Source of the DNA: Candidatus Jordarchaeales archaeon
Lineage (GTDB): Archaea > Asgardarchaeota > Jordiarchaeia > Jordiarchaeales > Freyrarchaeaceae
DNA: 64,000 nucleotides
Assembly: GCA_038889235.1 (NCBI GenBank)
Contig: JAWAHN010000001.1
Location: forward strand, 716,499 to 780,498
Reading direction: 5' to 3'
Position 1 is the first letter of the stretch. Every line of letters begins with the position of its first letter. Shown piece after piece: positions 32,955 through 43,703 of this stretch. The notes beneath the pieces were generated by a model, which saw nothing but the letters and a program-made list of their open reading frames with translations, was not told where the DNA came from and did no database searches. The translations under genes and the position numbers were made by a program.

Positions 32955-34373
32955 TTGATCGATCTTAGATGGAAAGTTGATGCCATTACCGAAGCTGCGG
33001 ATAGCTTTAGAGTCAGAGCGTTCTTCACTGGTGAAAAAGAGATAGTAGAAGCAGGGAAATTCTCTAAAGAAGAGTACGAGAAATATTTAGACTACCTGCT
33101 AGAGGACGAGTACAGTAGGAGGCTTGTTCTCAGGGTCATTAGGGAAAAAGGAAGTATTACCTTTAACGAAATAGCTCGTGAGCTGGGTATTTCCAGGATT
33201 GAAGTTGCCAGACACGTTGGCTTACTGAGATACGAGGGATTAATCGAGCTTAAGGAAAACGAAGTTGTAGTCGCCAAGAGTGAGGTGTTGCAGAGGACAC
33301 CCTATGAAAAAATAAAGTTCATTGTCGAGGAAGGATTGTGCACTGGGTGCGGCGGATGCATCGCAGCTTGTCCTGTTCGGGCTATAACCTTCGTCAATGA
33401 AAAGCCCGTAATAGACGAAGAGAAGTGCATAGGTTGCGGTATTTGCAACGTTCATTGTCCAAGGACGTTTTTCCCCATGAGCTTTCTCAGGGAGAGTTTG
33501 AAGGGGAGCCCGGTAAACTTAGAAGCAGAAGGTATATCTTTCTTTAGGAAGGCGTATATGGCGCAGACAACTAAGGAAAAGATAAGACAAGTTTGCCAGG
33601 ACGGAGGAATTGTAACATCAATTCTGGCCTATCTTTTCGATAAAGGTATGATAGATTGCGCTATTGGTGTCAAGAAAGTCGATGAGACATGGAAAACGCA
33701 AGCCGTAGTGGTTACCAATATAGAGGAGTTGCTCGAAACTGCAGGCACTAAGTACACGGTAACTCCAACTATTTCGGCACTTGAAGAAGTCAAAAGAAGG
33801 GGATTGAAGAGAGTTGCTGTTGTAGGAGTACCCTGCCAGATACACGCAATCAGGAAGGCAGAAGCATACTCTTCGGAACTTTTGGCCTCACTAGGAAAAG
33901 TGATCGTTTCAATAGGGATATTTTGCATGGAAAACTTTGGGCATGAAACATTGAGAGAAATAGTTGAGGGACGGCTTGGCGTAAAGATCGAAGAAGTAAC
34001 TAAATGTAACATAGACAAAGGTAAGTTCTTCGTTCGTACAAAAAGCGGAGAGGAGAGGTCAATACCAGTTAAGGAGATATCTGAACTTGCACGACACGCT
34101 TGTCATTACTGCCCAGACCTCTCGAACGAGCTTGCAGACATTTCTGTAGGCTCCATCGGGTCGCCAAAAGGTTGGTCAACTGTAATCGTGAGAACTGAGA
34201 AAGGAGAGGAAATATTTGATGGCGCAGTGAAAGAGGGCTATATAACAGTTAATCCACTGCCGAGTGATGGTATGGATCTACTCCAAAAGTTGGCTAGGGG
34301 CAAGAGAAAGAGGAACCTCGAGACATTAAACAAAAGAGCAGAGGAAAGAAAATATGCAACATTAATACTATGA
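32955..34373 (+). CDS. Winged-helix/ferredoxin/FrhB-like F420 (or flavin) oxidoreductase fusion
   Basis: 472 residues from TTG 32955 (GGAGGGTT 6 nt upstream). Residues 1-110 contain a winged-helix segment (REKGSITFNEIARELGISRI). Residues 115-170 hold two [4Fe-4S] motifs, CTGCGGCIAACPVRAI and CIGCGICNVHCPRTF. The rest is a FrhB-like domain: GQDGG-type motif CQDGGIVTSILAYLFDKG, YTVTPTISALEEVKRRG, VGVPCQIHAIRKAE, GIFCMENFG, HYCPDLSNELADISVGS. FrhB proteins couple F420H2 or another donor to ferredoxin or Hdr. It is directly downstream of hdrA-vhuD on the same strand, so it is probably part of the same electron-transfer complex. A DNA-binding-like domain on such an enzyme is unusual. Confidence 0.8.
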   Translation: MIDLRWKVDAITEAADSFRVRAFFTGEKEIVEAGKFSKEEYEKYLDYLLEDEYSRRLVLRVIREKGSITFNEIARELGISRIEVARHVGLLRYEGLIELKENEVVVAKSEVLQRTPYEKIKFIVEEGLCTGCGGCIAACPVRAITFVNEKPVIDEEKCIGCGICNVHCPRTFFPMSFLRESLKGSPVNLEAEGISFFRKAYMAQTTKEKIRQVCQDGGIVTSILAYLFDKGMIDCAIGVKKVDETWKTQAVVVTNIEELLETAGTKYTVTPTISALEEVKRRGLKRVAVVGVPCQIHAIRKAEAYSSELLASLGKVIVSIGIFCMENFGHETLREIVEGRLGVKIEEVTKCNIDKGKFFVRTKSGEERSIPVKEISELARHACHYCPDLSNELADISVGSIGSPKGWSTVIVRTEKGEEIFDGAVKEGYITVNPLPSDGMDLLQKLARGKRKRNLETLNKRAEERKYATLIL

Positions 34374-34402
34374 ATCATTCCATTTTTAACGGATAAAAAA
34401 AA

Positions 34403-35533
34403 TTAGAAATGTTTAACGATAATGTTTCCTTCATTGTCTTCTAGTGTAACCTGATATTTTTCGGCTTGCACATTGTAATCAAATGATTTTTCTTCGTTGG
34501 GAAGCAATTCGGCTATGCCATAAACATATGGTTTGACTTCAAATAGTTCTTCTTTAATTGCATTCACACGTACCGTGACACCCTTTAGAACTCTGGAAGA
34601 CACATTTTTGACAATGAATTTTACCTTCGAGTCCTCCCTTTTTACTGAAATTACAATGGAGTGGGGGTCTAGCGGTTTAAATGGTTTAGCTTTCTCAGCT
34701 GCTTCCTCAAATATTTTCTCTACTACCCGTTCTTCTGTAACAACATTTATTGGAATCTGGAACATTACGGATTCCCCACTAGTTCTTAGGCATTCTACTT
34801 CAAGATACCACCTGGAATACGCTCCGAACACTAGAGACCAGAAGGTAACCTCTGGAGGTTCCCAGAGATAGTTATAACTCGGCTCCGCATAAGCAGGTAT
34901 CTTTATCGTTACGACGCCTGACCCTGGATTCAATTCCTCAACAGAAAGAACTTTCTCCTTAGGGTGCCTTTTAACGTACGCGCACACAGTCTTGTACCGG
35001 GGACAAGCGCACGTTATGTTAGACTCGTGAATTAGGTCGACCTTCATCGTCCTAACATTTTGTACAGAGTATTTTAGTTTAATTTCTTCTCCTGGTTTAA
35101 AGGTGTCCTTCTCTAAAGAGAAGGACATTCCTTTAATATTCATGGAGACTGGCGTCGCCTCGGCAAAAACCCTGGCTAATAATGTTACGGGTTTTTCAGA
35201 GGATAATCGCCATTCTTCTTCCCGCGTGCCAGGCTTTTTCATGGAGAGTATAGCTCTCAAGAAGTAGCTAACCTTGTTGGGAATTGATGGAACAACGCGC
35301 CTGCTAATTACTAGCTCTCGTGAACGCACATATTCGCCTTTTTTGAGTTCACCTTCGCAGAAGATATTACTGTTAGCTACGGTTAGCTCGTTTCCGCAGG
35401 GAAGTTTTGTGAACAAAGAAATGTTACCGTTCCATATCTCCGTGTCACTGTCTATGTCGAAGACAGCTTTAACTTTTAATGAACCACCTACTTCTGCAAC
35501 GTCCCCCGAAAACAACCTTATCGACATAGCCAT
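34403..35533 (-). CDS. Arrestin/Spo0M-like beta-sandwich protein with C-terminal Ig-like domain
   Basis: 376 residues, predicted almost entirely beta. The N-terminal half (SIRLFSGDVAEVGGSLKVKA, then ISLFTKLPCGNELTV and VSYFLRAIL) has the strand pattern of arrestin/Spo0M proteins. A middle domain (FSLEKDTFKPGEEIKLKYSV) contains several cysteines (CACPRYKTVC). The C-terminal 85 residues (VKFIVKNVSSRVLKGVTVRV) resemble the tail domains of the proteins at 36540 and 45119. It is the last gene of an operon with a Rag-type GTPase (26-nt gap) and a FrhB-like protein. The fold call is from sequence pattern only. Confidence 0.5.
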   Translation of the reverse strand: MAMSIRLFSGDVAEVGGSLKVKAVFDIDSDTEIWNGNISLFTKLPCGNELTVANSNIFCEGELKKGEYVRSRELVISRRVVPSIPNKVSYFLRAILSMKKPGTREEEWRLSSEKPVTLLARVFAEATPVSMNIKGMSFSLEKDTFKPGEEIKLKYSVQNVRTMKVDLIHESNITCACPRYKTVCAYVKRHPKEKVLSVEELNPGSGVVTIKIPAYAEPSYNYLWEPPEVTFWSLVFGAYSRWYLEVECLRTSGESVMFQIPINVVTEERVVEKIFEEAAEKAKPFKPLDPHSIVISVKREDSKVKFIVKNVSSRVLKGVTVRVNAIKEELFEVKPYVYGIAELLPNEEKSFDYNVQAEKYQVTLEDNEGNIIVKHF

Positions 35534-35559
35534 AACCCAGGAAAGTTTTTAGAGGGAGG

Positions 35560-36474
35560 CTATCTTTCTGCATGCGCTCTTACAACAAGATCTGCAAATA
35601 CTTCCATATCCTTTAACAGTGTTCTTATTTTTTCTTCATCTTCTTCTCTAAGTTTACCAGTCTTCATTATGATGACTGCCAGGATGTACTTGAAGAGATT
35701 CAATATTAACTCCTTACTTCCGTCTATGGGTTTCCCTGTAAAGACTGCTGAGTCTGCCATGAAGAAGTTTTCTCGGAGATTGTTGCAAGCTACAATGAAG
35801 TCCCTTAGGTCAACTCTAAGCTGTAAGCCAGTACTTACTCCCTGAACATTGTGGACGATAACATTACCGGCAGTATCGCTTATAATCACCTTTGCAGGTA
35901 TTTCCGCTAATTGTTTTTGCGCGTTTTCAAGGTGTTTTTGAAGCTCTTCATAATGAGCCACTAAAATATCCCTAAATATTTCAGCGAGCCTTTCTTGCTC
36001 GTAAATAGAAGTTACATAATATTTTGCGCCCCATTCGTCAAATATTTCGCTAAAAATGCGTTTGGCGTCATTCAGGTTTTTCTCTAACAGCTCTTTGGCA
36101 TAATCCTTAGAGTCGTATTTGTGCAAGAAGACGTAAATGGTAGGCTTAATTCCCTCCTTTTTGAAGAACTCTAGGACTTTTTTGAAATAGTTTTTAGCAG
36201 CATCAAATTTCTCTGGACTGTGGAGGTCTATAACAGGGATGAGAATATCTGTTCCAGCAAAGACTTTGGGGTCCTCTAAATACGACTCGATGTATTGTTC
36301 TTGTCCTCCAAAGTCAAATAAGCTAATGTCGAGGCCTAAAAACGGGTGTCGGCGCACTTCGTACATAACTGTGGGAGCAATTCCCTTCGTCTCCTGAGGT
36401 TTTTTACCAGCAAATGTGGTGAGATATATGCTAGTTTTTCCACTACCAGCTAGTCCTATAAGTGATATTTTCAT
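35560..36474 (-). CDS. Rag/Gtr-type small GTPase with roadblock-like C-terminal domain
   Basis: 304 residues. G1 is ISLIGLAGSGKTSIYLTTF, G3 is LDISLFDFGGQEQYIESY and G4-like is VFLHKYDSKDY, as in Rag/Gtr GTPases. The C-terminal part (from about residue 195, AKVIISDTAGNVIVHNVQG, with FFMADSAVFTGKPIDGSK) looks like a roadblock/longin fold, as in RagA/Gtr1. Such GTPases sense nutrients in eukaryotes and are expanded in Asgard archaea. ATG start behind GGAGGGAA. It lies between a FrhB-like gene upstream (65-nt gap) and the arrestin-like gene downstream. Confidence 0.85.
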   Translation of the reverse strand: MKISLIGLAGSGKTSIYLTTFAGKKPQETKGIAPTVMYEVRRHPFLGLDISLFDFGGQEQYIESYLEDPKVFAGTDILIPVIDLHSPEKFDAAKNYFKKVLEFFKKEGIKPTIYVFLHKYDSKDYAKELLEKNLNDAKRIFSEIFDEWGAKYYVTSIYEQERLAEIFRDILVAHYEELQKHLENAQKQLAEIPAKVIISDTAGNVIVHNVQGVSTGLQLRVDLRDFIVACNNLRENFFMADSAVFTGKPIDGSKELILNLFKYILAVIIMKTGKLREEDEEKIRTLLKDMEVFADLVVRAHAER

Positions 36475-36539
36475 CCAATTCCCTCCTTTAATTTACCGGC
36501 TTAAAAAAGGAAGAGATGACAGCTTTAAACGTTTCCATT

Positions 36540-38039
36540 TTACTCTTTGCCCTCTGTCTCCTTTTTTCCTCCTTTTTCAAGTTCAGCTAAGGAGAGGCGC
36601 TTTACGAATATCGGACCTCGCTTAGTGGCGACCCTTATCATGTATTCTCTATCATTTGGCATGCGCGGATACCTAAACTCGAGTTCTTCTGAGGGGTGCC
36701 ACATCTCGATGTCGGTCGTCCAAGCATTTGTTTCAAAGAATTCGTCAACATGGGATATCCGTACATTTAAATCGTAAAGAACTTGCCCTGAATTGTTTTG
36801 AAGAATAACTAGAAACTCTTGTCCATTGCTTGTCAATGACGCGTTCGCTATCTTAATTGGGGGTTTAACGGATGGCGCAACAACTTCAACGGCTTCCTTT
36901 TCAAGTGGTATAGGGCCAGCCCGCAATTCTAGTTCGGCCAGCGGCACTCCAGGGACTCTTACAACGTATGTTCGCCGCTTCTTGGTGGTGTAAAGCTGAA
37001 CTTTTTTAATCCTTGCTAGGTTAAGGACGCTTGTAAGACCCTTCCTATCAAGCGGCTCGAGTTCGATGTAACCATTATCCATAGCGTTAAATAAGAGTTC
37101 TAAGGCGATAGGAGATCTCACGAGAACAGTTGAGTATCCTTCAGGAGTGCCAACGCTGCCGACGGATATGTCCGCGTCCTCGGAAGTTAAGTCAGAACAG
37201 AAATAACAACTTGGTGCTCTGTACTTGTCTAACTTGCTCAACGGGTATGATGCCACTTTACCTTCACCGTAGTAAATGTTAAACTTTCCAGCTGAGATAC
37301 TCATCTTCGAAATAGATGCTAAGGGTATGCCCTCTTCTTCTTCGAAGAAGGATTTTAGACCCTCGTATGAAAAGGCATCCATGCAGAACAATCCTATCTT
37401 CAGTATATTTGCCTTCATTAAGAAGCGAAGCATTCCAGCGGGGAACTGGTATATTTTCTTTACTGCAGAAATGTTGCATGGAGTGCCGACAAATGCTAAA
37501 GATTTTAGACCTCGCTTTATAGCGTCAACTAGAGCTTTAACAGTATAGCTGTGCGAATAAACACTGCCAGCACCTTCCAGTATTTCTTCCTCGGTAGTGG
37601 CTATAGTTGCTACAGGTTTCCAAGGCTCTTCTTTACTTTTGTGAGTTACTATTGCTCCGTCAATCAACCCCTCTCTTAGAGCATAGAGAAGCAGTCCAGT
37701 AACTACTCCACCATCCTGCCCGTGAACACCATTGATTTTGCATTTGGCTTTGTAAGCAGATATGAAACACCCTATTAAGTCATTTACATGGGTTTTCGTT
37801 CGGGGGCAAACATTGTAACATACACCACATGCCGTACATTTTCCCTTAAGCGTCGGCTTCCCATTAACCATCTCTAGCGCGTTTTCGGGACAAGATGCTA
37901 CACAGGCTGTGCATTCTGTGCAAACCCCAGAAAGTATAACGTGACTTTGAAGGCGAGAAAAGTTTTCAAACTTTCTCTCTTTCAAAACGCGCTCTGGATA
38001 GAAGTAACTCACCTGCGCTTCTTCGTTGGACAACGACAA
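36540..38039 (-). CDS. Ferredoxin/FrhB-like oxidoreductase with C-terminal beta domain
   Basis: 499 residues, TTG start after GGTGAAAG. N-terminal two [4Fe-4S] ferredoxin (CTECTACVASCPENAL, CTACGVCYNVCPRT), then a FrhB-like domain (HGQDGGVVTGLLLYALREG, GSVYSHSYTVKALVDA, FVGTPCNISAVKK, GLFCMDAFSYEGL, APSCYFCSDLTSEDADISVG). Residues from about 395 form a separate beta domain ending in a lysine/glutamate tail, with ISHVDEFFETNAWTTDIEMW and KRLSLAELEKGGKKE. This tail is very similar to the protein at 45119-46228. First gene of the Rag/arrestin operon. A paralogue of the FrhB fusion downstream of vhuD. Confidence 0.8.
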   Translation of the reverse strand: MSLSNEEAQVSYFYPERVLKERKFENFSRLQSHVILSGVCTECTACVASCPENALEMVNGKPTLKGKCTACGVCYNVCPRTKTHVNDLIGCFISAYKAKCKINGVHGQDGGVVTGLLLYALREGLIDGAIVTHKSKEEPWKPVATIATTEEEILEGAGSVYSHSYTVKALVDAIKRGLKSLAFVGTPCNISAVKKIYQFPAGMLRFLMKANILKIGLFCMDAFSYEGLKSFFEEEEGIPLASISKMSISAGKFNIYYGEGKVASYPLSKLDKYRAPSCYFCSDLTSEDADISVGSVGTPEGYSTVLVRSPIALELLFNAMDNGYIELEPLDRKGLTSVLNLARIKKVQLYTTKKRRTYVVRVPGVPLAELELRAGPIPLEKEAVEVVAPSVKPPIKIANASLTSNGQEFLVILQNNSGQVLYDLNVRISHVDEFFETNAWTTDIEMWHPSEELEFRYPRMPNDREYMIRVATKRGPIFVKRLSLAELEKGGKKETEGKE

Positions 38040-38139
38040 GCTCTTTCACCACCTTAAACCAGAAGGACGCCATAAATTTCAGAAAATATAGACGAGTAAG
38101 TTAGATATAAAAATTATTGAAGGAAGCGCTTTTGCGCCG

Positions 38140-40689
38140 TTAATTGCTCGAGCTGCTTTTTCTCTGCAGAAAGCTTAACATTATTAATGACAGCGTGAAC
38201 ATGCTGAGGAAAACGGGAGGCAGCCAAATGTTTCTCTGAGTAATTATTAGAGGAAGTTCTAGGACTAGTTTGTGCTCGGTGATCAGCAGTGAAACTACAT
38301 CAGACATGTATGTTTCTCCGTTCCCTGTTACAGCTACCGCATAAATGAGTACTCGGTCATCTCTAAGTTTTAGCGTATCAAACTGAAGAGATGCAACGTT
38401 TCCTAGTGAAGTGTTGGTGAAATTTTCTCGATCAGTTACTACCATAATTGTTAAGCTTACGATGTCATAAGGATGCGTTGCTGTAACGTTTAGAGAAACT
38501 GTTTTGCCCTTTTCTACTTTCGTTGGAAGGGTGATGTTAAATTGTGGTGGAGTCGGGGAGTTAGCGAGCCACTTACACAGAGATTTGAATAGTTGAACAT
38601 TATCTTTCTCCAGTATAACATCGTCCTTCAAAAAATCAAGATCCGAAAGGAATGCCACTCTCCCGCGCCCCCAGTTTATGCAAGATCCAACTATTATAGA
38701 TTCTTGAGCGACAATTATGGGTCTTCCACCATCTATTTTCCCATGGTCTTTCAGAAGAACCTCTTTTGCCCTGAACGTTTGAGGGGACTTAATACATCTG
38801 GCGGTTGTAAAGCCTGTTTTGCTGCAAATTGAAAACGACACATTGAAAAGTGATGAGAGGATATTTAGGTATTCCAACGAGTCGGGATCATTTTCTCCTA
38901 TTAGCAAAAGTCCGCCTCCAGACATCACAAAGTCAAGTATCGCACTAACCTCACTTTCAGTGTAGTTCCGTGAGGGACAATATATCACAAGTATGTGAAA
39001 TCCTTCAAGGACTTCTGGTGTCACTTGGCTGTCGTAGAGTGCTTGGAAGTAGAGGAGACTCGCATTTAGTATGGCCCTAAGCTTTGACGTGTTGTTCCAG
39101 AATTCCATGTAGTGGGAGCTTTCATGGTGGTATTCGTCGACAAGTATCCTTATTGGGGTACCGACTACAATGGATGTTTGAGCGGGAGCGAAACCTTCCT
39201 TAGTTACTGTTACGACATATACTCCCTGTTCTGGACATGGAAAGTGTATTTCTCCGTTTTTATCCGTGAGATAGACTCGGTAGTAGTCTCGTCCCTGTAA
39301 ACATACGAGGGCACCACTAACAACACTGCTTCCGTCTGAAACCTTAATTATTGCCCTCTTTCCCGGAGCCAAATTTCCTTCAACTGAAATTTTCAGGTCT
39401 CTCATTGGTCCACAGCATATTGGCACTTCTGGGTCTCCTAGGAGAATGTACTCGACAAACAGTTGAGCGCGATTTACATCGCGCTCAACTAAACTTCTGT
39501 GAGTTAAGTAGAACTCTTTCTTGGACTCGTACAGTGCATACCCCGGACGGTGGGTGAACGGCGGACTTGAACTGAAGAAAAGCTTGAAAAAGAGGTGATC
39601 GAGAAACGTGTCTGCGGCGTCATCAATAGTATCACCGCCAAACGTTATTCTAGTTGGCGCTATAACAGCTATAGCGCCACCGCAAGGGTTTTTCAGTAAA
39701 GCTTCAGCAATGGAGTCACTTGAGTAATCTATGCGTCCTGCTTCACATGCCGATATGAAGAACAGCGGGAGACGAGGGCCATTAGAAAGTCGGGCGGCAG
39801 ACGCTGAGTTTAAGAAAATGGGAAGGTGAGAAGAGCAGTAAAGTGCCGTAGGGCTTCCGTGAGAACATATATCAACTATTGAGGCGCCCCCCTCAACTAT
39901 TTCTATAAAACTCGTGAGGTTGCTAAAATTTCTTTTAGTGTCATAAGCAAGGAGTATCATTTCTAACGGGGGTAGAGGTATGGATCCGACGGATGCAAGC
40001 TTAGCCCTCCACCCTTGAATGTCTTGCAATGAATTTATTTCGCCACCTGCGAGGACAAACTTGTTAAGCCATTCAGTGTTATGCATGTAGAGGTATTTTT
40101 CGTAAGTTAACGTCTTATTTATGAAGACATTTAACTCGTCGGTTGTGGAAACAGGTATCCTTCCCACGTAAAGTTCAGGCATCCAATCTATTTCTCCGGG
40201 CTCACCGTATTCTCCATCCATATCGTTGTCGAATGAGCCGTCGAGAGCAGCGTAGTAGTAGTCCGATGGCACTTTATTAGTACCAATAGTAAAGTTTCTT
40301 ATCGGAACTTTGTCGACGTCTCCTACCAGGAGAACCCATTGTATCCCTTTTGAACGGTATAAGTCTTTTAGAAAGTTACGTATTTTTGAAGCATTATCTT
40401 CTCCTGCATAGTTCTGGTATATGTAGTCGGTAGTGTATATCTCCGTTGGGATGCCTTTATATGTTTTCCATTCGGCGAGTGGAGTAACGGCATTAACCCA
40501 GTTTGAGTCACCTAATATGATCACGTACTTAGTGATGTTAAAAGTTAACAATGCAGGAGTGTATGGAGGGGGGACAGGAGAAAGCTGGTGAAACGAGTAG
40601 ATTTGCAGGGGTTGGTTTGGAACAAGTAAAGATAGCGCAATAAGTGCTAAGAAGAGAGGAAGCCAAGTTTTTTTGTTCGTTTCGAACAC
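38140..40689 (-). CDS. Secreted or membrane-anchored C25 (gingipain-like) peptidase
   Basis: 849 residues. An N-terminal hydrophobic segment (WLPLFLALIALSLLVP) is a signal peptide or anchor. The catalytic region (residues 50-430) has the C25 pattern VLLVGDVDKVPI, YYAALDG, ELYVGRIPVST, the histidine in VDICSHGSP and the cysteine in FFISACEAGRID. Ig-like domains follow (IRILVDEYHH and beyond), and a C-terminal hydrophobic helix (VFLSMFTLSLIMLSFLQRK) with a short basic tail anchors it. The layout suggests an extracellular caspase-like protease on the cell surface. GTG start near GGGG; no operon partner. Confidence 0.78.
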   Translation of the reverse strand: MFETNKKTWLPLFLALIALSLLVPNQPLQIYSFHQLSPVPPPYTPALLTFNITKYVIILGDSNWVNAVTPLAEWKTYKGIPTEIYTTDYIYQNYAGEDNASKIRNFLKDLYRSKGIQWVLLVGDVDKVPIRNFTIGTNKVPSDYYYAALDGSFDNDMDGEYGEPGEIDWMPELYVGRIPVSTTDELNVFINKTLTYEKYLYMHNTEWLNKFVLAGGEINSLQDIQGWRAKLASVGSIPLPPLEMILLAYDTKRNFSNLTSFIEIVEGGASIVDICSHGSPTALYCSSHLPIFLNSASAARLSNGPRLPLFFISACEAGRIDYSSDSIAEALLKNPCGGAIAVIAPTRITFGGDTIDDAADTFLDHLFFKLFFSSSPPFTHRPGYALYESKKEFYLTHRSLVERDVNRAQLFVEYILLGDPEVPICCGPMRDLKISVEGNLAPGKRAIIKVSDGSSVVSGALVCLQGRDYYRVYLTDKNGEIHFPCPEQGVYVVTVTKEGFAPAQTSIVVGTPIRILVDEYHHESSHYMEFWNNTSKLRAILNASLLYFQALYDSQVTPEVLEGFHILVIYCPSRNYTESEVSAILDFVMSGGGLLLIGENDPDSLEYLNILSSLFNVSFSICSKTGFTTARCIKSPQTFRAKEVLLKDHGKIDGGRPIIVAQESIIVGSCINWGRGRVAFLSDLDFLKDDVILEKDNVQLFKSLCKWLANSPTPPQFNITLPTKVEKGKTVSLNVTATHPYDIVSLTIMVVTDRENFTNTSLGNVASLQFDTLKLRDDRVLIYAVAVTGNGETYMSDVVSLLITEHKLVLELPLIITQRNIWLPPVFLSMFTLSLIMLSFLQRKSSSSN

Positions 40690-40880
40690 CCCTACGTTAG
40701 AGTTATTTCAAGATTATTGATTTCATTTTAGAACTCCCAAAGAAAAATAAATTTCGCTTTAACTTCTAGGATGTTTAAAAACATTACGTAGCTCTTTCAA
40801 CGTATTATGTGACAAAAAAATTAAAAGCCGCAACTTACTATTGACTAAACTGCTTGCTGTTAAGAGGAGGGAGCAGTTGG

Positions 40881-41735
40881 TTGAGGAAGATTTCCCCGTT
40901 GTATGTCCCGGTGAATGCGACTAGGGAAGAAATAGAGGAACTTTTGCCATGCGAGATCGCCATTATAGGTGGAACCGGAAACTACGATCCGGCGATATTC
41001 TCGGTTACAAAAGAAATCAAAGTGTATACGCCGTACGGGCCGCCTTCAGACAACATAATTGTAGGACTTGTAAAGGGAAGAAAGGTAGCTTTCCTTGCAA
41101 GGCATGGAAGGTATCACACGATACCTCCACATGAAATAAATTATAGGGCAAACATATGGGCGCTGAAGAGTCTAGGCGTGCAAAGAATAATTTCGCCAGC
41201 TGCGTGTGGAAGCTTGCAACCAGAAAAAATAAAGCCTGGAGAGTTTGTTATAGTCGACCAAATCTTTGATAGAACATTCGGGCAGAGGAAGGACACGTTT
41301 TTCGAGGGGGGAGTCGTAGGACATGTGGAGTTTGCGGAGCCGTTCTGTCCCGAGTTAAGAAGAGTAATAATAGAGTGTGCTCGTGAGCTTAACTACAAAG
41401 TGCATGACGGAGGGACTTATGTATGCATAAATGGCCCTAGATTTTCGTCTAGGGCGGAAAGTCTCTTTTATAAGAGCCAAGGATTCTCCGTGGTTGGTAT
41501 GACCGCTTACCCAGAGTGTGTCTTAGCTAAAGAGGCTGAGATATGCTTTGCTACTATAGCTATGCCAACAGACGTCGATGTCTACGGCCTGAGGCCAGTT
41601 ACAGCGGACCAGGTTGCGAAAAGCATGCGCGAAAACATTGATAAAGTAAGAAAGTTAATCGCTAAAGTCATTGAAGCGATACCTAAAGAGAGAAAGTGTT
41701 CATGCGGCAAAGTTTTAGACTTTGCGCTTTACTAA
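40881..41735 (+). CDS. mtnP: 5'-methylthioadenosine phosphorylase (MTAP family)
   Basis: About 284 residues from TTG 40881 (GAGGAGGGA 8 nt upstream). Purine nucleoside phosphorylase fold with IAIIGGTGNYDPAIF, FLARHGRYHTIPPHEINYRA (phosphate-binding RH and HxPP motifs), RIISPAACGSLQPEKIKPG, YVCINGPRFSSRAES and the methionine-containing VGMTAYPECVLAKEAE. It cleaves MTA to adenine and methylthioribose-1-phosphate; family members may also accept other purine nucleosides. Ends with a CSCGK motif. Confidence 0.88.
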   Translation: MRKISPLYVPVNATREEIEELLPCEIAIIGGTGNYDPAIFSVTKEIKVYTPYGPPSDNIIVGLVKGRKVAFLARHGRYHTIPPHEINYRANIWALKSLGVQRIISPAACGSLQPEKIKPGEFVIVDQIFDRTFGQRKDTFFEGGVVGHVEFAEPFCPELRRVIIECARELNYKVHDGGTYVCINGPRFSSRAESLFYKSQGFSVVGMTAYPECVLAKEAEICFATIAMPTDVDVYGLRPVTADQVAKSMRENIDKVRKLIAKVIEAIPKERKCSCGKVLDFALY

Positions 41736-41743
41736 CTCAAAAG

Positions 41744-41752
41744 CTTTTTAAA
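41744..41752 (+). promoter_or_regulatory. TATA-like element upstream of S10
   Basis: CTCAAAAGCTTTTTAAACAC (from 41737) includes a CTTTTTAAA box with an A-rich BRE-like stretch just before it, about 57 nt upstream of the S10 ATG. A start about 25 nt downstream leaves a short leader containing GGTGA. Confidence 0.5.
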
Positions 41753-41808
41753 CACTTCTTCTTTACCACTATTCTGCGTAACTGTTCACTAAAAAAGGGT
41801 GACATTAG

Positions 41809-43589
<1,781 letters not shown>

Positions 43590-43703
43590 TCTAGTCTCTG
43601 GCCTCTTTTCCCCGCCTAAATGGCGAAGTTTTCGGACGTGTAAGCAATTACAAAAACAACGCAGGCAAAAATTCATGAAAAATTTGCCCAAAAAGAAAGT
43701 TAG

